Shown here one piece after another: positions 1 to 5,073 of a DNA stretch of 6,374 nt. The first letter of the stretch is position 1. Each line of letters begins with the position of its first letter. Source of the stretch: Candidatus Aminicenantota bacterium (GTDB taxonomy: Bacteria; Acidobacteriota; B3-B38; Guanabaribacteriales; B3-B38); assembly GCA_029880275.1 (NCBI GenBank), contig JAOUOQ010000111.1, positions 1 to 6,374 of the forward strand, read 5' to 3'. The position numbers and the translations under genes were made by a program. Under the pieces are notes generated by a model. That model made no database searches. It had not been told where the DNA came from and saw only the letters and a program-made list of their open reading frames with translations.

Positions 1-156
1 CGAATAGCCCAAGCAGTCGCTAGGCTTATCCCCCAGCACCCGCATATCCCCCCACACCTTGTCCAGGTCAATCACCCGCTGTCCAAAAAGCATCCCCGAG
101 AGGGCAAGACTAAATACCAGAAAAAAAGAAATTTTGAAACTATTTCTCCATGACAT
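1..156 (-). CDS. Exported protein, probable FG-GAP/integrin-alpha-type beta-propeller (N-terminal fragment)
   Basis: Only the first 52 codons are in the window; the gene continues past the left edge. The ATG at 156-154 is preceded by a good ribosome binding site (AAAGAGG, seven bases before the ATG). The start is typical of a Sec signal peptide: a basic n-region (MSWRNSFK) followed by a hydrophobic stretch of about 16 residues ending near LFGQ, so the product should be exported. The mature part begins VIDLDKVWGDMRVLGDKPSD and continues CLGYS. This resembles the opening blade of FG-GAP/integrin-alpha N-terminal propellers, where a 'D-L-x-x-V..D..-I-x-G-D...D-x-L-G-x-S' segment precedes a Ca2+-binding FNGDG loop, which would lie just outside the window. 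Such proteins are extracellular or periplasmic and of mostly unknown function. It has its own candidate promoter and is separated from the efflux operon by about 350 bases, so a functional link is not indicated. The CDS and signal peptide are well supported; the family call is an inference from about 25 residues. Confidence 0.72.
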   Translation of the reverse strand, partial: MSWRNSFKISFFLVFSLALSGMLFGQRVIDLDKVWGDMRVLGDKPSDCLGYS

Positions 157-216
157 GATAGAACCTCTTTGTTTTTTGGAATGGCAATTAGATATTAAGC
201 AAATTTACACCTCCTG

Positions 217-231
217 TTTTTCTAAGAAAAA
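217..231. repeat. Perfect 7-1-7 inverted repeat at the predicted transcription start
   Basis: TTTTTCT and AGAAAAA flank a single central A, giving a perfect 15-base dyad. It overlaps the predicted start of transcription (about 230) of the left-hand gene, where a repressor operator would sit. The one-base centre makes an RNA hairpin unlikely, so a protein site is the more natural reading. The dyad is made almost only of A and T, so chance is a real alternative. Confidence 0.3.
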
Positions 232-236
232 TAGAT

Positions 237-265
237 AATATATAGCTTAAATAGAAGAGTGTCGA
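237..265 (-). promoter_or_regulatory. Candidate sigma70-type promoter of the left-hand exported-protein gene
   Basis: On the minus strand TCGACA (265-260, five of six to TTGACA) is followed after exactly 17 bases by TATATT (242-237, five of six to TATAAT). Transcription would begin near position 230, leaving a leader of about 74 bases before the ATG at 156. A weaker alternative lies upstream (TTGGCT at 355-350, 18 bases, TATTAT at 331-326). In AT-rich DNA such matches arise by chance, but spacing, orientation and position all fit. Confidence 0.5.
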
Positions 266-285
266 GAGATAATTAACCTCCTCAT

Positions 286-300
286 AGTGCTCTCTGCACT
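286..300. repeat. Small hairpin AGTGC-N5-GCACT with T-run on the plus side
   Basis: AGTGC (286-290) and GCACT (296-300) form a perfect five-base-pair stem around a five-base loop. On the plus strand it is followed directly by TCTTTTTT, the layout of an intrinsic terminator for plus-strand transcription. No plus-strand gene ends here, so if it is active it would block antisense transcription towards the efflux operon. The stem is short and this is weak evidence. Confidence 0.22.
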
Positions 301-428
301 TCTTTTTTACAATAGTTGTTCGATAATAATAGCACCTTACCGCTAAAAAAGCCAAGATAAAATTAAATTCCAAGAAAAACCAAATTGTATTTGTTATTAA
401 ACGATGGGCTAATTGAGTGTGAATTACA

Positions 429-444
429 AGATATGTTTATATCT
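429..444. repeat. Inverted repeat AGATAT-N4-ATATCT
   Basis: A perfect six-base dyad around GTTT lies about 60 bases downstream of the pump stop codon. It has no adjacent T-run and no promoter against it, so its role is unknown. It may be part of the transcript's 3' end or chance in AT-rich DNA. Confidence 0.2.
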
Positions 445-461
445 CGGCGGATAAAAATACT

Positions 462-500
462 AAAAATATCTGAATATGGAATAGGCTACATATTCTTCAG
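462..500 (-). terminator. Possible intrinsic terminator of the adaptor–pump operon
   Basis: Just after the pump's TAA, the minus strand reads GAATATG (495-489), a ten-base loop, then CATATTC (478-472). The outer bases CTGA (500-497) and TCAG (473-470) can extend the stem with a bulge. The stem is followed by ATATTTTT (469-462) and a second T-run (457-453). Position and orientation are right for ending the efflux transcript, but the stem has few G-C pairs, so termination may be inefficient. Confidence 0.42.
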
Positions 501-504
501 GGAT

Positions 505-3500
505 TTATCTATTTTTGATATTTTTTCTCTCCAGCAGGCTATACAGGGTGGGGAGCATAAAGAGCGTGAGCAGCGTGGCGGTGACCGCCCCACCCACCAC
601 CACGGTGGCCAGAGGTCGCTGCAGCTCTGCCCCGGTGCCCAGGGAGAACAGCAGAGGAGTCACCCCCAGCACGGTGGTCAGGGTAGTCATGATTACCGGG
701 CGGAGTTTGGTCATCGCCCCTCGCAGCACCGCCTGCTCAAGGTCGGAGCACCTCCCCCTCTCGCGGTTTATATGGGAGACCATCACCACCCCATCAAGCA
801 CCGCCGTGCCAAACAGGACAATGAACCCTATGGAAGCGGGGACACTGAGGTATTGCCCGCTGAGGAAGAGCGCCAGAATCCCTCCGATGAAGGCAAAGGG
901 TATAGCCAGGATGATAAGGAGAGCATACCGCAGAGAGCGGAAGGTGGTGGCCAGCAGGATAAAGATGAGAATGACGCTGATGGGAATGATAAGAGCCAGG
1001 CGGCGCATGGCTCTTTGCTGATTTTCAAACTCCCCTCCCCAGGTGATAAAGTAGCCGGGGGGGAGCTTTACCTGGTCGCTTACCTTCCGCTGGGCTTCCT
1101 TCACCCAGCTCCCGATGTCCCTTCCCCGCACATTGCACTGGACGATTATCCTCCGCAGGTTGTTCTCCCGGTTTATCTCCCGGGGTGCGATCACCTGCCT
1201 GATGGCTGCTAAGCGGCTGAGGGGAATCCGCTGACCATCGGGGGAGCTTATGAGGATGTTGGAGATGCTGAGCGGGTCCCGGCGGAACTCGGGCAGGAAG
1301 CGGAGGAAGATGTCAAATCGCTGGTGCCCCTCAAAAACCTGACCGATCACCGTCCCTCCCACCGCCGCTCGCACCACATCCATCACCTGGGAGGTGTTGA
1401 TACCATAACGGGCGATAGCCTGGCGGTTGACCTCAACTTCCAGGTGCGGCTGCCCGGTCAGCTGCTCCACCGCCAGGTCCTCCACCCCCCGAACGGTGGA
1501 GACCACCCTCTCTATCTCCGCCCCCTTCTCCACCAGGAGAGAGAGGTCGTCGCCGAAGAGCTTGATGGCCACCTGCGCCTTAATGCCCTGAAGGAGCTCC
1601 TCCTGGCGTTCCTCCAGGGGCTGGGAAAAACTAATCAGGATGCCGGGGAGCTGGTGGAGCTTCTCCCCCATCTTCTCTATCAGCTCATCCTTAGTCTTTG
1701 CCGTGCTCCACTCTCTGCGGGGCTTAATCTCTGTGAACAACTCAGCGTTGTTGACCATCTCGGGGCAGGCTCCCACCTCAGACATCCCAATTCGCGAGAT
1801 AATATTCTCGGTCTCGGGAAAGGTGAGCATCACTTTCTCTATCCGCTGGCAGATGTCCGCCGCCTCTCTCAGCGAGGTGCTGGGAGCCATAGTCACCCGG
1901 ATTAAGAGGTATTCCTCATCAAGCGTAGGGGTGAACTCGGTGCCCAGGAAGGGGATGATAGCCAGGGAGATGGCAAGGACGGCGATGGCGATGGCGATGG
2001 TGGTTTTTCTATGGTGGATGGCTTTTTGCAACAGGGGGGAGTAGAGCCGCTTCAGCCAGGTGAAGAGGGGACTCTCCCCCCTTTTGGGCGTGCTTCGGAA
2101 TAAGAAGCTGGCTAAAGCCGGGACCAAAAACAGAGCGAATAGCAGGGAACCTAAGATAGCAAAGCTTATGGTCATTGCCATGGGGGTGAACAGTTTCTTC
2201 TCCATTCCCTGCAGGGTGAACAGTGGTAAGAAGACGACGATGAGGATAAAGACGGCAAAGGTTATGGGGCGCCCCACCTCCTTAGCCGCCCCTTTTATAA
2301 TGCCAGCCCCCTTGTTGCGAAGAGGAAGATTGCTGGAGAGGTGTCGGTAGATGTTCTCCATCATCACCGTTGAGGGGTCGACCAGCAACCCTATCCCTAT
2401 CGCCAGACCCCCCAGGGACATCAGGTTGGCTGAGAGGTTGGTGGTATTCATCAGAATAAAGGTCAGGAGGGAACAGATAGGGATGCAAAGGATGACTATA
2501 AGGGCGCTCCGCAGGTCTCCCAAGAGGGGCACCAGCACCGCGATGACCAGGAGGATGCCCAACAGCAGGGCATTCTTTACCGTCCCCACACACCGGGCTA
2601 CCAGCACCGATTGGTCGTAGTAGGGGCGGATGGTGACCCCTGGGGGAAGGATGTCGTTTATCTCCTTGATCTTGTCCTTGACCCGGTTGATTACCTCCGA
2701 GGTGTTCTGGTAGACCAGCTTAAGGACAATTCCGGTTACTATCTCACCCTGTCCATTGCGACTGACCAGCCCCCGGCGGATGGCGGGTCCTATACGCACC
2801 TGAGCTACATCCTTGACATAGAGGGGGACCCCACCGCGGCTGGTGACGATGATGTTGGCGATATCGTCCAGCCTCTGTATCCTGCCAATACCCCTTACGA
2901 TGTACTCCTCATCCCCCCGCTCTATGTAGCTGCCGCCGACATTGAGATTGTTCTCAGCCACCGCTGTGATAAGCTGGTCCAGGGTAAGCTGGTATTTCAG
3001 AAGGAGGTCGGGGTCGACCTCTATCTGATACTGCTTGACCTGCCCCCCGAAGCCGAGGACATCGGTCACTCCGGGGACGGTTCGCAGGATGTATTTTACT
3101 ATCCAATCCTGGATGACGCGGAGCTGCATCAGGTCGTAGCCCTCACCCTCAATGATATAGGAGAATATCTGCCCCAGCCCGGTGGTGAGGGGACCCAATT
3201 GAGGGCGACCGTAGCCCGGGGGTATCTCCTCTTGAGCTTTCTGAAGGCGCTCAAAGACCAGTTGGCGGGCTTGATAGAGGTCGGTTCCCTCTTTGAAATA
3301 TACCGTCACCCAGGAGATGCTGAACTTTGACTGGGAGCGGATGACAGTCACCCCCGGCAGGCCGTTCATGGAGACCTCTATGGGATAGGTGATATGCCTC
3401 TCCACCTCTTCGGCGGCTAATCCGTGGGCTTCGGTGAATATCTCCACCATCACCGGGGTTATGTCGGGCAGGGCATCGATGGTCAGATGCTGATAAGCGA

Positions 3501-3585
3501 AGATACCTCCCCCTATTATGAAGAAGGTAAAGAAGACAAGAAGGAATCGGTGGCGGATGGACAGCTCTACTATTCTATCAATCAT
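505..3585 (-). CDS. Heavy-metal efflux RND pump (HME-RND, CusA/CzcA family), inner-membrane component
   Basis: This is a full-length (1026 aa) proton-driven inner-membrane pump of the HME-RND family. It works as a trimer that passes substrate from the periplasm or membrane to an outer-membrane channel through the adaptor encoded just upstream. TM1 is at about 13-31, followed by the family hallmark LPDITPVMVEIFTEAHGLAA (39-58) and the first porter half, containing ITYPIE, GLPGV and the VGGSYIERGDEEYIVRGIG block. TM2-TM6 lie at about 336-496, TM7 at 528-547, the second porter half at 548-860, and TM8-TM12 at 862-1016. The signature GTGAELQRPLATVV is at 983-996. TM4 reads AIGIGLLVDPSTVMMEN: the relay aspartate D403 is present, but the second acidic residue of CzcA-type 'DFG' TM4 is absent, as in CusA-type pumps. 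Oddities are P404 next to D403, D931 in TM10 where many relatives have Asn (AVLNG), and M601, C607 and M610 in the substrate loop. The ATG at 3585 is the only possible start because an in-frame TGA lies nine bases upstream, yet no Shine-Dalgarno sequence precedes it. The family is certain; the substrate is not. Confidence 0.96.
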   Translation of the reverse strand: MIDRIVELSIRHRFLLVFFTFFIIGGGIFAYQHLTIDALPDITPVMVEIFTEAHGLAAEEVERHITYPIEVSMNGLPGVTVIRSQSKFSISWVTVYFKEGTDLYQARQLVFERLQKAQEEIPPGYGRPQLGPLTTGLGQIFSYIIEGEGYDLMQLRVIQDWIVKYILRTVPGVTDVLGFGGQVKQYQIEVDPDLLLKYQLTLDQLITAVAENNLNVGGSYIERGDEEYIVRGIGRIQRLDDIANIIVTSRGGVPLYVKDVAQVRIGPAIRRGLVSRNGQGEIVTGIVLKLVYQNTSEVINRVKDKIKEINDILPPGVTIRPYYDQSVLVARCVGTVKNALLLGILLVIAVLVPLLGDLRSALIVILCIPICSLLTFILMNTTNLSANLMSLGGLAIGIGLLVDPSTVMMENIYRHLSSNLPLRNKGAGIIKGAAKEVGRPITFAVFILIVVFLPLFTLQGMEKKLFTPMAMTISFAILGSLLFALFLVPALASFLFRSTPKRGESPLFTWLKRLYSPLLQKAIHHRKTTIAIAIAVLAISLAIIPFLGTEFTPTLDEEYLLIRVTMAPSTSLREAADICQRIEKVMLTFPETENIISRIGMSEVGACPEMVNNAELFTEIKPRREWSTAKTKDELIEKMGEKLHQLPGILISFSQPLEERQEELLQGIKAQVAIKLFGDDLSLLVEKGAEIERVVSTVRGVEDLAVEQLTGQPHLEVEVNRQAIARYGINTSQVMDVVRAAVGGTVIGQVFEGHQRFDIFLRFLPEFRRDPLSISNILISSPDGQRIPLSRLAAIRQVIAPREINRENNLRRIIVQCNVRGRDIGSWVKEAQRKVSDQVKLPPGYFITWGGEFENQQRAMRRLALIIPISVILIFILLATTFRSLRYALLIILAIPFAFIGGILALFLSGQYLSVPASIGFIVLFGTAVLDGVVMVSHINRERGRCSDLEQAVLRGAMTKLRPVIMTTLTTVLGVTPLLFSLGTGAELQRPLATVVVGGAVTATLLTLFMLPTLYSLLERKNIKNR
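1981..1998. repeat. Hexanucleotide repeat (GGCGAT)x3 inside the pump gene
   Basis: Three perfect tandem copies of GGCGAT (plus strand) encode Ile-Ala-Ile-Ala-Ile-Ala at residues 530-535, the start of TM7 of the pump. Gain or loss of a unit would stay in frame and change the helix by two residues. It is probably just the result of a repetitive hydrophobic helix. Confidence 0.6.
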
Positions 3586-3656
3586 CGGGCATCAGGAAAG
3601 GGCTCAATAATGGTTGACTCCGAATTGCCCCTTCTCCATCTCGGCTTTGAGAACAT
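3582..3656 (-). CDS. Possible 24-codon leader reading frame overlapping the pump start (ATGA)
   Basis: An ATG at 3656-3654 opens a 24-codon frame (MFSKPRWRRGNSESTIIEPF, then PDAR) whose TGA (3584-3582) overlaps the pump's ATG (3585-3583) as ATGA, the classic layout for translational coupling. The pump start has no Shine-Dalgarno sequence, so re-initiation would explain how it is translated. A modest purine-rich stretch (GGGAAG, then ATGAAGAT) precedes the small frame. Against it: the frame is short, it runs through the duplicated adaptor 3' end in a different phase, and another frame through the gap (ATG at 3664, stop TGA at 3580-3578) is also open. It could be chance. No homology is recognised. 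Confidence 0.25.
   Translation of the reverse strand: MFSKPRWRRGNSESTIIEPFPDAR
3621..3653 (-). repeat. Diverged copy of the adaptor gene's 3' end (copy 2, intergenic)
   Basis: These 33 bases match 3698-3730 at 30 positions; the three differences are all transitions. Read in the adaptor's codon phase, the copy gives VLKAEMEKGQFG and runs on to VNHY and a TGA, compared with LLKAETEKGRFA in the intact gene. The phase is closed just upstream by a TGA, so it is a remnant and not an active coding piece. It is either a decayed tandem duplication (offset 77 bases) or the last codons of a second adaptor gene that was otherwise deleted. Confidence 0.7.
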
Positions 3657-3683
3657 ATCTTCATCTTCCCAGATGACAGCTGA

Positions 3684-4895
3684 TTAGTGCTCCTCTGCGA
3701 ATCGCCCCTTCTCCGTCTCAGCTTTGAGAAGGAAGCTCCCTTTGGTCACTACCACCTCATTTTCCTTCAAGCCCTCGGTCACCTCAGCCAGGGTTTCGGT
3801 CTCCCTTCCTAGCGTGATTTCTCTTTTTTCGAACCTCCCTTTACCTATTACCACGAAGACGAAGCTGTGTTCACCATCAGTTTGCACTGACTCTTTAGGT
3901 ATGGTGAGCACTCGCTCCTGCTCCTCGGTAAGGATGGAGATGGCGGCGAACATCTCTGGCTTTAGTTTTCTCTCCTGGTTGTCAATCTCTACCCGGGCTT
4001 TGACCGTGCGGGTGGAGGCGTCCAGGAGGGAGCTGATGTAAGTTATCACCCCATGGAAGGTCTCCCGAGGGTAGGCAGCTACGGTGACCATGGTGGGCAG
4101 ACCTTTCTTTATATGCGCCAGGTCTTTTTCGTAGATGTCCACCATGACCCATACGGTGGACAGATCGGCTATGGTGAACAGATCGGTCTGGGGGTCAACC
4201 ATCTCACCTAAAAAGGCTTTATGCCGCTCGATAATCTCCCCGTCTATGGGAGACATGATGGGGAAGGTCGATTTTACAGCATCGGGCTCCTCCCGCAAAC
4301 GCTCTATCTCCTGGGGGGAGAGCCCATGGAGCTTCAGGAGGTCTTCACAGGCTTTGAAGCTGATGATGGCTTCCTGATAGGCAGTCTCCGCTTCGATCAT
4401 ATCCTTCTGGGGAGCAATGTTAGCCTCAAAGAGCTTTTTCTCCCGCTGGTAGTTTGCCTCGGTGAGGTGAACCTTAGCAGCCGCTTGCAGATACCTGGCT
4501 TTCAGCTCCCCTAACTCCAGGCTGTCCAGGACTAAGAGCTTCTGCCCCCTAATAACCTTGTCCCCAAGGGTGACCAGCACCTCCGCCACCCTCCCCGAGG
4601 TGCGGGGGGAGACATCGGCATGACGGTCTTCGTTCATAACTATCTTGCCGGTGGCTTTGATGGAGAGGGAGAGAGCGCGATAAGAGGCTGTATCTGTCCC
4701 TAAGTTGAGATTATCTAAGGCTTCGGGCTGGAGCTCAATTATGGAATCGTCGGGTTGAGCTTCCTCAGAGTGCTCGTCTGCTACCGGTTGTTGGGGATTG
4801 GTCTGAGGGGGAGTATTCCAGCGGTATGAGAGAAGGAAAAAAAGGAGCCCTACCAATATCGCTGCTGATATAATAACGGTTACCTTTTTCAGCAC
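3684..4895 (-). CDS. RND efflux periplasmic adaptor subunit (HlyD/CusB/CzcB family)
   Basis: This is the membrane-fusion adaptor that links the inner-membrane RND pump encoded just downstream to an outer-membrane channel. From the GTG at 4895 it is 403 aa. A hydrophobic N-terminal anchor or signal (about 2-23, no lipobox Cys) is followed by a Pro/Gln/acid-rich linker, and then a beta strand and the first half of the lipoyl domain (ISPRTSG-like region: ADVSPRTSGRVAEVLVTLGD, 93-112). A helical hairpin spans about 126-205; the second lipoyl half is FPIMSPIDGEIIERHKAFLG (211-230), the barrel begins with ADLSTVWVMVDIYEKDLAHI (243-262), and the membrane-proximal domain ends at KGSFLLKAE (385-393). 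There is no His-rich or YHS metal-binding extension. I chose the GTG at 4895 because GAAGGGAG lies ten bases upstream and the predicted transcript begins near 4924. A GTG at 4922 in the same frame would add nine residues (MAHEGSYSS) but would be almost leaderless. The gap to the pump is 98 bases, so they form one operon. Confidence 0.94.
   Translation of the reverse strand: MLKKVTVIISAAILVGLLFFLLSYRWNTPPQTNPQQPVADEHSEEAQPDDSIIELQPEALDNLNLGTDTASYRALSLSIKATGKIVMNEDRHADVSPRTSGRVAEVLVTLGDKVIRGQKLLVLDSLELGELKARYLQAAAKVHLTEANYQREKKLFEANIAPQKDMIEAETAYQEAIISFKACEDLLKLHGLSPQEIERLREEPDAVKSTFPIMSPIDGEIIERHKAFLGEMVDPQTDLFTIADLSTVWVMVDIYEKDLAHIKKGLPTMVTVAAYPRETFHGVITYISSLLDASTRTVKARVEIDNQERKLKPEMFAAISILTEEQERVLTIPKESVQTDGEHSFVFVVIGKGRFEKREITLGRETETLAEVTEGLKENEVVVTKGSFLLKAETEKGRFAEEH
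3698..3730 (-). repeat. Adaptor 3'-end repeat (copy 1, within the adaptor CDS)
   Basis: This is the in-gene partner of the intergenic repeat at 3621-3653. It codes for residues 388 to 398 of the adaptor (LLKAETEKGRF region), just before its stop codon. Similarity between the two copies stops sharply on both sides of the 33-base block. Confidence 0.7.
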
Positions 4896-4914
4896 GGATG
4901 AGTAACTCCCTTCA

Positions 4915-4927
4915 TGTGCCACGCACA
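4915..4927. promoter_or_regulatory. Palindrome TGTGC-N3-GCACA at the operon transcription start (candidate operator)
   Basis: A perfect five-base dyad around a three-base centre covers the predicted transcription start (about 4924) of the adaptor–pump operon. A repressor bound here would block initiation; the same bases could also form a small hairpin at the extreme 5' end of the mRNA. It is short, so chance is possible, and no regulator gene is visible nearby. Confidence 0.35.
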
Positions 4928-4930
4928 GGC

Positions 4931-4959
4931 ATTTTATCCCATCTCTCTATAATAGTCAA
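4931..4959 (-). promoter_or_regulatory. Sigma70-type promoter of the adaptor–pump operon
   Basis: On the minus strand TTGACT (4959-4954, five of six to consensus) and TAAAAT (4936-4931, five of six) are separated by exactly 17 bases. Transcription should start near 4924. The 17-base spacer is the ordinary one, not the 19-20 base spacer of MerR/CueR-activated metal promoters, so constitutive or repressor-controlled expression is more likely. The site shows that the efflux genes can be transcribed independently of the outer-membrane gene upstream. Confidence 0.65.
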
Positions 4960-5073
4960 CCTGCAAGGAATGGCGGGAAAAGTATCTATTGAAGGTGCGG
5001 CGAAGATGCAGACAGAAACTTCTCCACTGAAATCCTCAGCCTGCGAAGGTATAAGCTTTGCTGAGAAGACGGC

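Larger units (their letters stand above)
157..504. other. AT-rich intergenic region between efflux operon and exported-protein gene
   Basis: This gap is visibly richer in A and T than the flanking genes. It holds a hairpin just after the pump stop codon, three small dyads, a candidate promoter for the left-hand gene, and that gene's ribosome binding site. Two perfect Shine-Dalgarno-like strings occur on the minus strand (AGGAGGT at 282-276 and AGGAGGTG at 215-208), but neither is followed by a usable reading frame. A 61-codon TTG-initiated frame (373-188, minus) is open but has no ribosome binding site, and I do not consider it a gene. I see no tRNA, riboswitch or mobile-element ends here. 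Confidence 0.6.

Noticed and set aside
188..373. 61-codon frame on the minus strand starting with TTG
   Set aside because: It has no ribosome binding site and an AT-driven composition (Tyr, Leu, Ile, Lys), with no recognisable domain; it overlaps the best promoter and dyads of the region.
385..1212. Long plus-strand open frame (275 codons)
   Set aside because: Most of it lies antisense to the pump gene, and its product is a low-complexity His/Gln/Gly/Pro-rich string of the kind produced when a real gene is read on the other strand.
2611..3330. Plus-strand open frame (239 codons) opposite the pump's N-terminal half
   Set aside because: It is antisense to strongly conserved RND sequence and mirrors its codon pattern; no domain or ribosome binding site was seen.
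4960..4972. Short partial palindrome (CCT-GCA-AGG) upstream of the operon promoter, considered as a CueR/MerR-type site
   Set aside because: Only three bases of each half match, and it lies upstream of the -35 box and not in the spacer; the promoter spacer is 17 bases, not the 19-20 expected for MerR-family activation.
5035..5065. Inverted repeat CTCAGC/GCTGAG just after the outer-membrane gene, as a possible terminator
   Set aside because: It has only six pairs around a 19-base loop and no T-run, so it does not meet the pattern of an intrinsic terminator.
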